From contig CALIVE010000035.1 of NCBI GenBank assembly GCA_938048445.1, positions 1 through 9,244 of the forward strand: a DNA stretch of 9,244 nucleotides, given 5' to 3'. The DNA comes from Minisyncoccota bacterium (GTDB lineage: Bacteria; Patescibacteriota; Minisyncoccia; UBA6257; HR35). Below the pieces are notes generated by a model. The model was not told the DNA's origin, made no database searches, and saw only the letters and a program-made list of their open reading frames with translations. Below, one piece after another: positions 1 to 7,032 of the stretch; the stretch's first letter is position 1; each line of letters opens with the position of its first letter. A program made the position numbers and the translations under genes.

Positions 1-2820
1 TGAATCAAAATTGGTATAAGATTTAGTCCTGCCTACAATTACATAGTTTTTTTCATCAACTAAATATACGTAAGATGGTGAGTCTAATCTTAAACCTCCC
101 AAAACTTGTCCCCAACTTGCACAATAACCAGTTAAGGTTGATGCTTTCTCTCCTTCTCCAAGTCGATTCACGGCTGAAACAGAATATTTGTAAGATAAGC
201 CTGCTGTAACATTATTATCAGTAAAGGTTAAAGTTGAGGAAGATGTAGTTGCAATTAAATTATCATTTTTGTAAATTTTGTAATAAAGAATAGGAAAGCC
301 TCCATCAGATAAAGGAGGTTTCCATTTAAGAACTATTTTATTAACAAAAGCATCTGCGGTTAAATCTTGTGGAGCACTTGGAACTGTTCCTGGGGTTGAT
401 GAAGCAATATTACTTGGGTTTGATTCATCACAATTTTGACCTTTCGCAGTTACATAATAGTAATATGTTTGCCCATTAATTAAGTTAGTATGAGTATAAG
501 AGTTTGTGGGATGAGTAACTGTGGCTGTTTTAGTATAGTTTGTTCCAGTGCTTACATAAATAAAGTAATAATCTCCATCATTTAATGAAGAAGAAAGGTA
601 CCAATTTAATTGAACTCTTTTATCACCTGGAGTAGCTGTCAAATTAGATGGAGGTGAACATTTAGGTGTTAACAATCTTGCACTTACTTGATTACTTGGG
701 GAACTTTCTCCATATTGATTTCGAGCTGTTACTTGATAATAATAAGTAGTATTTGAAATAACCTGCGTGTCAGTATAAGTTAAAGTTAATGGTGAAGTTG
801 TAGCTATTAAAACAAAGTTAGAAGGAGTATTTGTAGCTCGGTAAATGTTATATTGAGTCAAAGGAGCACAGTTTGTATTGCTTTCAGGAGCTTGCCAAGT
901 TAAGGTAATACTGCTTACTGTGGAAGAAGCATTTAAAGATCTCGGAGGCGATGAAGTGCCAAAAGGTGTTGCTGTAACAATATTACTTGGATTACTTTCA
1001 CCATCACGATTTTTTGCTTTAACATAATATTGATATTCTTTACATATTTCTAAGTTTGTATGTTCAAATGAAGTTTCTGTATAATTCTCCTTAATTTTTT
1101 GTTTAAAAACTTTCGTTTCATAGATATCATATCCAGTAATCATACTTCCTCCATCATCAGAAACACTCCAATTCAAAGTAACCTTTTTATTTCCAGCAAT
1201 TGCACTAAGCGTTGGAGGTCCTGGTACAGTTGAAGGAGTTTCACAAACAGTATCGGAAAGTTTACTTTCTCCTACTTCATTAACTACAGAAACTCGATAG
1301 CAATATTTTGTTCCTTTAGTTACGCCAAAATCAATATAAGTAGTTAAGGCGGTTGAAGTTAAAAGGTCTTGTTCAGTAGGAGTTGCATTTATTCTTTTAT
1401 AGATTTTATAGGTAGAAATTGTTCCATATCCAGTATCATCGGGTGCATTCCAGGTTAAAGTTATAGAAGTCGAAGTATAGCCTAAAACTCTAAGATTGTT
1501 TGGTGGGTTGGGTTTTGATTTAATTTTTATCTTAACAGGCACAATAACAACTGATCTATAAGGATCATTGCTTTGAATATAATATTTGCAGGTAAATAGA
1601 TGTTTTGAATTTAAGGAACTTGCATTAACAGTTATAGTTACTGTTGTTGAACTTTGTGGAGGAATTGAATTAGAAGGATTTGAAGCAGTTACAAATGATG
1701 GACAACTTGAGGAAGAATCTTCAAGTGTAAATTGTATAGAAATAATATTAAGATTTTCATCACCTTTATTAAGAATATTAAATGAGGTAGATGCGCTGGC
1801 ACCTATTTGAGTCTCAATTGTTAAACTTTTTGGATTAACAGAAATTCTCGGTTTTGCTTGAAAATTGCAGGTTATATTTAAATTAAGTGGATTTTTTTCA
1901 AAATCATTATTCCAAAGTTCTAATGTTGTTGTCACTGTTGTAGAAGCATATAATCCTTGACCATTACAAGTAATTCTTAATTTTTCAAAGCTATATGGAT
2001 GAACAGTTAAGTATTTTTTATCCGTAAGAATTCTACCAGTTTTTCTTGTATCAATAATGTTATAAACAACTAAGGTGGTGCTTCCTGTGTTATGAATTTT
2101 AATCTCAGTAGAAGAAGCAGTGTTTATAGAAGTATTAATATTTATATTAGTTTCACTTACTTCTATTTGTGGTTTCAAACCAGTTAATCTATTGCTTCCA
2201 TAAATTTCTGAAGGCGAAATAGTCAATAAAGAACCTAATTCAAATATATTTGGGTCATCACCACCATCATTAGATACTCTATCGTCAGAACCACCTAATT
2301 TATAACGCGCACATTCGAAATTAGCATTTAGTTCAAATCCTTGTATTTTTCTATTGAATACATAACTATAAAATAATTTTTGTGAAAAGGAATTTGTGGG
2401 GTCTATAGGTAATTCGTTAATTGGTAATTGACCAAGAACTTTTAAATTAACTGGCAACCAACCACTTCCATCTAAGTTTCTCAAATTAACACTATTTACA
2501 GCTTTAATTTGCCATAGTTTATCACCAATATTGGTTGAAGTAGGAATATTTTCTTTATCTGACGGAGCAGATATATAAATTGTTGAACTTGCTTCATCTA
2601 CAGCTGTTAAATTTGGTCCTAAATTAGGATTAGAGTAATTATTAATATAGTGGATTAAAAGGGTATTTAATTGATTTAAATCTTTAATTCTTTGAGAATC
2701 TCTTGAACATTTAAAAAGCTCCACCGGCCTAACTACTGTAAGCAAAATTCCACCAAGAATAGCTAAACCAGCTAAAACTGATAATATTTCTATTAAAGTA
2801 AATCCTTTGGTTAATTTCAT
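1..2820 (-). CDS. Prepilin-like giant surface protein with Ig-like and five Fn3 domains (3' end outside window)
   Basis: Open without a stop for 940 codons from ATG at 2820 to the window edge, so the C-terminus is missing. Residues 1-6 (MKLTKG) followed by FTLIE form a classical type IV prepilin cleavage site: Gly6 before Phe7, with Glu at mature position 5. Residues 7-30 are the hydrophobic helix. Residues 31-205 look like a pilin head, with a RDSQRIKDL helix, a GWLPVNL stretch near 120 and GGSDDRVSNDGGDDPN at 176-190, a style seen in Patescibacteria pilins. Two Ig-like beta domains of the choice-of-anchor/ASH kind follow (about 217-325 and 323-432). Five fibronectin type III domains then come at about 437-529, 533-620, 625-717, 722-811 and 814-900, each with the L/I-x-W and Y-x-Y/V core patterns and three ending in a (E/D)S(N/S)PSN turn. 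The rest (901-940) starts another domain. Likely assembled or anchored through the pilin machinery and exposed on the surface as an adhesin. That role is inferred; the domain reading is strong. Confidence 0.9.
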   Translation of the reverse strand, partial: MKLTKGFTLIEILSVLAGLAILGGILLTVVRPVELFKCSRDSQRIKDLNQLNTLLIHYINNYSNPNLGPNLTAVDEASSTIYISAPSDKENIPTSTNIGDKLWQIKAVNSVNLRNLDGSGWLPVNLKVLGQLPINELPIDPTNSFSQKLFYSYVFNRKIQGFELNANFECARYKLGGSDDRVSNDGGDDPNIFELGSLLTISPSEIYGSNRLTGLKPQIEVSETNININTSINTASSTEIKIHNTGSTTLVVYNIIDTRKTGRILTDKKYLTVHPYSFEKLRITCNGQGLYASTTVTTTLELWNNDFEKNPLNLNITCNFQAKPRISVNPKSLTIETQIGASASTSFNILNKGDENLNIISIQFTLEDSSSSCPSFVTASNPSNSIPPQSSTTVTITVNASSLNSKHLFTCKYYIQSNDPYRSVVIVPVKIKIKSKPNPPNNLRVLGYTSTSITLTWNAPDDTGYGTISTYKIYKRINATPTEQDLLTSTALTTYIDFGVTKGTKYCYRVSVVNEVGESKLSDTVCETPSTVPGPPTLSAIAGNKKVTLNWSVSDDGGSMITGYDIYETKVFKQKIKENYTETSFEHTNLEICKEYQYYVKAKNRDGESNPSNIVTATPFGTSSPPRSLNASSTVSSITLTWQAPESNTNCAPLTQYNIYRATNTPSNFVLIATTSPLTLTYTDTQVISNTTYYYQVTARNQYGESSPSNQVSARLLTPKCSPPSNLTATPGDKRVQLNWYLSSSLNDGDYYFIYVSTGTNYTKTATVTHPTNSYTHTNLINGQTYYYYVTAKGQNCDESNPSNIASSTPGTVPSAPQDLTADAFVNKIVLKWKPPLSDGGFPILYYKIYKNDNLIATTSSSTLTFTDNNVTAGLSYKYSVSAVNRLGEGEKASTLTGYCASWGQVLGGLRLDSPSYVYLVDEKNYVIVGRTKSYTNFDS

Positions 2821-2834
2821 ATTTTTAGATTAAA

Positions 2835-2840
2835 ATTATA
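2835..2840 (-). promoter_or_regulatory. Putative -10 element of the pilin-Fn3 gene
   Basis: A perfect TATAAT read on the minus strand lies 14 bases upstream of the ATG at 2820, giving a predicted 5' leader of only about 7 to 9 bases. No convincing -35 hexamer and no Shine-Dalgarno sequence are visible. The site overlaps the plus-strand -10 of tRNA-Glu, so the two divergent promoters probably share this AT-rich block. Confidence 0.45.
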
Positions 2841-2847
2841 ATATAAT
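2837..2847 (+). promoter_or_regulatory. Putative double -10 element for tRNA-Glu
   Basis: Two overlapping perfect TATAAT hexamers (2837-2842 and 2842-2847) lie 31 to 36 bases before the tRNA 5' end, which would give a short 5' leader for RNase P to remove. No clear -35 is seen; an upstream one would fall inside the start of the divergent pilin gene. Confidence 0.45.
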
Positions 2848-2878
2848 CTGGTAAAGAAAAGATTTGATTGTGGATAAA

Positions 2879-2950
2879 GCTCCCATCGTCTAATGGATAG
2901 GACACTGCCTTCTCAGGGCAGAAATGCGGGTTCGAGTCCCGCTGGGAGCA
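2879..2950 (+). tRNA. tRNA-Glu (anticodon CUC)
   Basis: A complete cloverleaf can be folded by eye. The 7-bp acceptor stem pairs GCTCCCA with TGGGAGC, the D arm has the AATGGAT loop, the anticodon stem pairs CTGCC with GGCAG, and the T arm is GCGGG-TTCGAGT-CCCGC. The loop TTCTCAG puts CTC (2912-2914) at positions 34-36, reading GAG. The discriminator base is A and the 3' CCA is not encoded, so it must be added after transcription. The tRNA is followed 6 bases later by the stop end of the convergent small gene. Confidence 0.95.
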
Positions 2951-2956
2951 CAAATT

Positions 2957-3409
2957 TTATAGGTTTTTATCATCTTCTTCACTCATTTGTTTTTTTTCCA
3001 ATTTTTTCTGGCAACTTTGACATCCACCAACTCCAGCTTCTCCTATTCCATAAATATGCTTTTTCATAATATAAAAAATTATCTCCTCAAATGTGCTTTG
3101 GGCGTCAGAAAAAGTTATATCATTAGTTTCTAAACTTTTAGCTAAATCTAAAATTTCACTATTTTCATAATTAATATGTAATTTAGAAAGTGCGAGTATT
3201 TTACCAATTTTTGTTTCCAATGCATCAGATGAAGTTGATTGAATTAATAATTCTCTTATGAAATTGGGGATAATTTCTGTGAATAATTCTTTTCTCTCTT
3301 CTTCGCTAATTTCATCTACCTTAAAATATTTTTTTACCAAATTCTCGAATTCTTCAATTTCTTTTTTGGAATCACCGTTTAAATAAAAAGATTCTTTTTG
3401 TTTTTCCAT
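2957..3409 (-). CDS. Small acidic protein of unknown function with a C-terminal CxxC
   Basis: I do not recognise this 150-residue protein. It is highly charged and mostly helical in appearance, with no signal peptide or membrane segment, so it is probably cytoplasmic. Residues 15-115 look like an all-helical domain rich in Glu and Lys. A glycine-rich turn (GIGEAGVGG, 121-129) leads into the only two cysteines, C130 and C133 (CQSC), then a charged tail. The CxxC could be a redox pair or half of a zinc site shared between two subunits; nothing here decides between them. The start is set by an ATG directly beside the divergent metG leader, with no Shine-Dalgarno. It is divergent from metG with 40 bases between start codons and converges on tRNA-Glu. 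Codon and base composition match the neighbours, so it looks like a real gene. Confidence 0.75.
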   Translation of the reverse strand: MEKQKESFYLNGDSKKEIEEFENLVKKYFKVDEISEEERKELFTEIIPNFIRELLIQSTSSDALETKIGKILALSKLHINYENSEILDLAKSLETNDITFSDAQSTFEEIIFYIMKKHIYGIGEAGVGGCQSCQKKLEKKQMSEEDDKNL

Positions 3410-3414
3410 TTTGA

Positions 3415-3420
3415 GTTATA
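3415..3420 (-). promoter_or_regulatory. Putative -10 of the small CxxC gene, possibly leaderless
   Basis: TATAAC (five of six matches to the consensus) lies only 5 bases before the ATG at 3409. At normal -10 spacing transcription would begin at or within the start codon, so this mRNA may be leaderless. No other good -10 is seen upstream on this strand in the 40-base gap. Confidence 0.3.
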
Positions 3421-3422
3421 AT
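3417..3422 (+). promoter_or_regulatory. Putative -10 of metG
   Basis: A perfect TATAAT lies 27 bases upstream of the metG ATG, predicting a leader of about 20 bases made almost only of A and T, without a Shine-Dalgarno. It overlaps the opposite-strand -10, so the two genes probably compete for or share polymerase binding here. Confidence 0.4.
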
Positions 3423-3449
3423 TAAATTTTAAAAAAATAAAATCTCAAA

Positions 3450-4889
3450 ATGCGGAACTTTATTACAACATCTATTCCTTATGTCAATGATAGCCCTCAT
3501 ATTGGTCATCTTTATGAATTTATTTTAGCAGATATTTTTGCGAGATACAAAAAATTATTGGAGGAAGAAGTCTTTTTCCAATCGGGCACTGATGAAAATG
3601 GAATGAAAATGGTAAAATCAGCAGAAGAAAAAGGTAAAAATGTTAAAGAATTTGTTGATGAAAAATACGCTGAGTTTTATTCTCTAAAGGATAAATTCAA
3701 TTTAAGTTTTGATAAATTTATAAGAACCACATCTGAAGAGCATAAAATTGGAGTTTATAAGTTTTGGAAATTATGTGAAAAAGATATTTATATTGATAAA
3801 TACTCTGGATTTTATTGCATAAGTTGTGAGGCCTATTATGATGAAAATGAAGCACCCAATTTAATTTGCCCAGTTCATAAAAAGAAATTAGAAAGATTTG
3901 AAGAAGAAAATTATTTTTTTAAACTAACAAAATATTTAGATAAAGTAAAAAGTTTAATTGAAAAAGATAAAATAAAAATATTTCCGACTGAGAAGAAAGT
4001 TGAAATTTTAAATATTCTTCGAGAAGGAAAGATAAAGGACTTAAGTATTTCTCGAGATATTAAAAGAAGCAAAGGATGGGGAATACCTGTTCCCAATGAC
4101 AACAAGCAAGTAATTTATGTTTGGTTTGATGCTCTTTTAAATTATTTAACAGGTTTAGGTTTTGGTTCAAAAAATGAAAGTTTATTTGAAAGATTTTGGC
4201 AAAAAGGAATTGTCTATCACTTTATCGGCAAAGATATTGTAAAATTTCATGCAATCTACTGGCCAGCAATGCTCCTTTCAGCAAATATAAAAGTTCCTGA
4301 AAATATAATTGTTCACTATCATATTACTATTGAGGGAGAAAAAATGTCAAAAACCTTAGGAAATGTAATTTCACCCGATGATTTTTTGAAAGATTATCCC
4401 TATGAAGCAGTAAGATTTTATTTAGCTCACCAACCTTTATTTAGCGATTGGGATTTTTCTTGGCAAAGTTTTGACGCTTTTTATCAAGGAGTTTTAAAAA
4501 AGGATTTAGCCAATTTGATTTTAAGAATTTTTGGGATTTTAAAAAATATTGACTTAGATGAAATTGATTTTGAAAGCACAGAATTTGATTCGGAATTTAA
4601 AAAGTATTTCAAAAAATTTAAAGAAAATATGGAAAATTTTGAATTTAATTTAGCCTATCAAAAATATTTTGATTTAGTAAAAAATTTAAACCAGTTTATT
4701 GATTATAAAAGAATCTGGGAAAGTAAACACTTAGAAGATATTCGAATCATTATCAAAGGGTTATTAGAAATTTTAAAGGCTTATGAACCACTTCTTCCAG
4801 AAACAATAAATTCCATTAAAAATAAAATCGAAATTAAAAATGGAAAATTTGTTAATAAAAAAATAACATTTTCTCCTTTTTATAAGTAA
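3450..4889 (+). CDS. metG: Methionyl-tRNA synthetase (compact form)
   Basis: Class I aminoacyl-tRNA synthetase that charges tRNA-Met with methionine using ATP in the cytoplasm. Visible signatures are HIGH at 17-20 in a PYVNDSPHIGH context and a single zinc knuckle in the connective peptide (C123, C126, C140, H143). WFDAL follows at 225-229, and the KMSKS-type loop reads KMSKT at 298-302, followed by LGNVI. The C-terminal helical anticodon-binding domain keeps the NxFIDxxxxW pattern with W423, although the Pro that usually precedes this Trp is Ile. At 479 residues it ends after the anticodon-binding domain and lacks the C-terminal EMAP/Trbp111-like tRNA-binding extension of longer bacterial forms. 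The start at 3450 gives the standard N-terminus just before the first beta strand. It converges with murC, stop codons 4 bases apart, with no visible terminator. Confidence 0.97.
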   Translation: MRNFITTSIPYVNDSPHIGHLYEFILADIFARYKKLLEEEVFFQSGTDENGMKMVKSAEEKGKNVKEFVDEKYAEFYSLKDKFNLSFDKFIRTTSEEHKIGVYKFWKLCEKDIYIDKYSGFYCISCEAYYDENEAPNLICPVHKKKLERFEEENYFFKLTKYLDKVKSLIEKDKIKIFPTEKKVEILNILREGKIKDLSISRDIKRSKGWGIPVPNDNKQVIYVWFDALLNYLTGLGFGSKNESLFERFWQKGIVYHFIGKDIVKFHAIYWPAMLLSANIKVPENIIVHYHITIEGEKMSKTLGNVISPDDFLKDYPYEAVRFYLAHQPLFSDWDFSWQSFDAFYQGVLKKDLANLILRIFGILKNIDLDEIDFESTEFDSEFKKYFKKFKENMENFEFNLAYQKYFDLVKNLNQFIDYKRIWESKHLEDIRIIIKGLLEILKAYEPLLPETINSIKNKIEIKNGKFVNKKITFSPFYK

Positions 4890-4893
4890 GAAA

Positions 4894-6240
4894 CTAATTT
4901 TTACTAAACAATCTCTCTGTTAGCTTCCAAATATCACCTGCTCCCATTATAATACAAATATCATCTTTTTTAAGATTTTCCTTTAAGAATTTTTTAATAT
5001 CTTCGAAGTCTTTGATATAAAACTTATTTTTCGGAGTTTTAATAGCTTCTAATAAAATTTTCGAGTTGATTTTTCTTTTTATTGATTCCTTTTCTCTACC
5101 AGCAACTGAATAAATATCAGTTAAAATAAGAACATCTGCTAACTTAAAGCAATCAATAAATTTATTAAAAAGCAATAAAGTTCGATAATATTGATGGGGT
5201 TGAAAAACTAAATATAATTTTTTACCCTTTTTTAGAATCTCCTTTGCTGCTTGTAAAGTTGCTTTTATCTCTGTAGGATGATGGCCATAATCATCAAAAA
5301 TCTTTGCCCCATTTAAGTAGCCTTTGAATTCTAATCTTCGCCAAATTCCTTTAAATTCATAAAGTGCTTTTAAGATTTTTTTATCATTCAAATTAAAAAT
5401 TTTTCCCACCTTATAAGCAGCTAAAGAATTACTAATATTATGAATACCAGGAACAGAAAGTCGAAGTCTTTTAGGTTTTTCTCTTAGCGTATAAAATATT
5501 TTTTTAATATTTTTATTTTTGATTTTTTTAGCAAGATTATAAGCAATTTTATCATCTTTATTAACAATTAAAAATTTGCCAAGTTTTGAAAATGTTCCTT
5601 GATATTTTTTTCTTTGATTCATTTTATAAATAAATTTTTTAAATGCTTCCAAAATATTTTTAAGATTTTTATAATAATCTAAGTGCTCTTCTTCAATGTT
5701 GGTAATAACAATAATATCTGGATAATGATTCAAAAATCCTGCTTTATATTCATCAGCTTCAATGACTAAAATCTCACCTTTTCCATATCTAAAATTACTG
5801 GGTTCCTTATTAATTCCAAAGCCATTTACTTTACTTCCAATTATTACTAAAGGATCAAAACCTGCTTTGATTAAAAGGTTAGCTATCATTGCTGTAGTTG
5901 TGCTTTTACCATGCATTCCGCTAATAGCAATAGTAAAATATTTTTTTGTAAGTTCTCCTAAAGCTTTAGGATATGAATAAGTTTTAATTTTTAGTTTTTT
6001 TGCTTTTAAAAGTTCAGGGTTATCCTTAGAGATTGCATTCGTGTAAATTACTAAATCAACATCTTTTTCTAAATTTTCAGCTCTATGCCCTAAATAAAAT
6101 TTAATTTTTGAAAGTTCTTCTTTAGAAAAAACATTAGGATAATTTAAATCGCTTCCCGAGATTTTGTGTCCTTCATAAAGATAATATTTCGCTAAAGCAC
6201 TTATTCCTATTCCTCCTATTCCAATAAAATGTATTTTCAT
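4894..6240 (-). CDS. murC: UDP-N-acetylmuramate--L-alanine ligase
   Basis: Cytoplasmic Mur ligase that joins L-alanine to UDP-MurNAc with ATP, the first step of the peptidoglycan stem peptide. The N-terminal Rossmann-like domain begins GIGGIGIS (7-14). The central ATPase has the P-loop GMHGKSTTT (108-116), EADEY (161-165), NIEEEHLDYY (181-190) and the GIHNISNSLAA motif (265-275). The C-terminal domain has RRLEF (301-305), DDYGHHPTEI (316-325), FQPHQYYR (346-353) and GAGDI (433-437). The DDYGHHPTE and FQPH motifs favour MurC over the related Mpl. At 448 residues it is slightly shorter than typical MurC (about 460-490). Two sites differ from the common consensus: EADEY where many MurC have EADES, and Gln350 where FQPHR is usual. 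The start at 6240 gives the canonical MKIHFIGIGG N-terminus. It is divergent from the rodA gene set across a 30-base palindromic gap. Confidence 0.95.
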   Translation of the reverse strand: MKIHFIGIGGIGISALAKYYLYEGHKISGSDLNYPNVFSKEELSKIKFYLGHRAENLEKDVDLVIYTNAISKDNPELLKAKKLKIKTYSYPKALGELTKKYFTIAISGMHGKSTTTAMIANLLIKAGFDPLVIIGSKVNGFGINKEPSNFRYGKGEILVIEADEYKAGFLNHYPDIIVITNIEEEHLDYYKNLKNILEAFKKFIYKMNQRKKYQGTFSKLGKFLIVNKDDKIAYNLAKKIKNKNIKKIFYTLREKPKRLRLSVPGIHNISNSLAAYKVGKIFNLNDKKILKALYEFKGIWRRLEFKGYLNGAKIFDDYGHHPTEIKATLQAAKEILKKGKKLYLVFQPHQYYRTLLLFNKFIDCFKLADVLILTDIYSVAGREKESIKRKINSKILLEAIKTPKNKFYIKDFEDIKKFLKENLKKDDICIIMGAGDIWKLTERLFSKN

Positions 6241-6242
6241 AT

Positions 6243-6271
6243 TTAAAAAATTTTAAATTAAAATTTTTTAA
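6243..6271. repeat. Perfect 29-bp palindrome between divergent murC and rodA-operon starts
   Basis: Arms TTAAAAAATTTTAA (6243-6256) and its exact reverse complement (6258-6271) are centred on A6257. The element fills nearly the whole 30-base gap, and its last base is the A of the ATG at 6271. It contains -10-like TTTAAT (minus, 6262-6257) and TTTAAA (plus, 6252-6257). It could be a shared bidirectional promoter or a repressor site. It is composed only of A and T, which raises the chance of coincidental symmetry. Confidence 0.5.
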
Positions 6272-7032
6272 TGGGCTGGCGTTTTAGAAAAAGATTGTTT
6301 TACATTTTCTTATTAGTTTTTATAATTTTCTTATTTTTTTCACCCAAGATTTATCGTTTAATATTTTATCCATCTTGCTTTAATAATAGATTAGATCCTG
6401 GCGAAGAAGGTGTTGATTGTGGAGGGCCTTGTCTTCCCTGCGAAGTAAAAGGTCTCAAAGATTTAATTGTTGAAAAACCTATAATTTTAATTTACCCAGA
6501 TGAGACAATGGATCTTATTGGAATTGTAAGAAATCCAAATAAAAATTATGGCCTCATAGAATTTAAATACAAGTTTATTCTTGAAGGAGAGAATGGAGAA
6601 AAATTTGAAAAAGAAGGTATAAGTTTTATTTTGCCACCAGAAATTCAGCCAGGAAATAAATATATAACTGAACTAAATCTTAGGGCTCCTGATTTTGTAA
6701 TAAAAGATTCAAAATTAGAAATAAATTACGAGCCAGAAAAATGGAAAAAAATCGAATTTGAGCCAATTAAAATTAATCTTTTAAATTACAGAATTGAAGA
6801 AGGAAATTTTAGTGGTGAAATTATTAATGAAAATTTCAGAGACTATTCTAAGGTAATTATCAACATTATTTTTAAAGATGCGTATGGAGAAATAGTAGGA
6901 TTAGGTAAAACAACTTTATATGACTTTAAAAGTACAGAAAAGAGAGCAATTTTCTTGCCAGAGGTTTCTAAATTTCTTGGCGAGCCAAAGGAAGTTTTTA
7001 TTTATCCTGAAATAAATCTCTTTGAGGAATGA
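6271..7032 (+). CDS. Membrane-anchored protein with DCGGPC cysteine cluster and FxLYD-like domains
   Basis: Function unknown. Basic residues 4-8 precede one hydrophobic helix (about 9-32), so the bulk should lie outside the membrane. Just after the helix comes a cysteine cluster, C36, C50, C54 and C57, in the form C-x13-C-x3-C-x2-C with DPGEEGVDCGGPCLPC at its core. This resembles the ETxVDCGGxCxxC motif found beside anchors or domain boundaries in many extracellular proteins, where it likely forms disulfides. Residues 60-253 look like two beta-sandwich repeats. The second (about 175-245, GEIINEN...FKDAYGEIVGLG) resembles the FxLYD pattern. The gene overlaps rodA by 4 bases, so the two are translationally coupled; a role near the elongation or cell-wall machinery is inferred from this only. 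No Shine-Dalgarno precedes the ATG, which sits at the edge of the palindrome. Confidence 0.8.
   Translation: MGWRFRKRLFYIFLLVFIIFLFFSPKIYRLIFYPSCFNNRLDPGEEGVDCGGPCLPCEVKGLKDLIVEKPIILIYPDETMDLIGIVRNPNKNYGLIEFKYKFILEGENGEKFEKEGISFILPPEIQPGNKYITELNLRAPDFVIKDSKLEINYEPEKWKKIEFEPIKINLLNYRIEEGNFSGEIINENFRDYSKVIINIIFKDAYGEIVGLGKTTLYDFKSTEKRAIFLPEVSKFLGEPKEVFIYPEINLFEE
7024..7032 (+). promoter_or_regulatory. Stop-start overlap coupling rodA to the upstream gene
   Basis: ATGA at 7029-7032 holds the rodA start and the upstream stop. GAGG at 7024-7027 is a single base from the ATG, too close for an ordinary Shine-Dalgarno. Re-initiation by ribosomes finishing the upstream gene is the likelier mode of translation. 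Confidence 0.5.

Noticed and set aside
370..1010. Near-identical DNA stretches such as CAATATTACTTGG repeated in the first kilobase
   Set aside because: They encode the same PSNIV-type turn at the ends of Fn3 domains, so they reflect domain duplication, not a mobile element or CRISPR array.
1586..1810. Plus-strand open frame of 74 codons
   Set aside because: It lies antisense inside the Fn3/Ig-like gene, which is open throughout with clear domain sequence; the product has no recognisable features.
3911..4105. Minus-strand open frame of 64 codons inside metG
   Set aside because: Antisense shadow of conserved MetRS sequence.
4887..4896. Terminator between convergent metG and murC
   Set aside because: Only 4 bases separate the stop codons and no GC-rich hairpin with a T-run is visible on either strand.
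5762..5980. Plus-strand open frame of 72 codons inside murC
   Set aside because: Antisense shadow covering the conserved MurC P-loop region.
7029..7032. Recoded UGA (code 25, UGA as glycine) as in some Patescibacteria
   Set aside because: The UGA at the end of the 6271 gene falls exactly at the rodA start overlap and behaves as a stop. No in-frame UGA was seen in the conserved genes.
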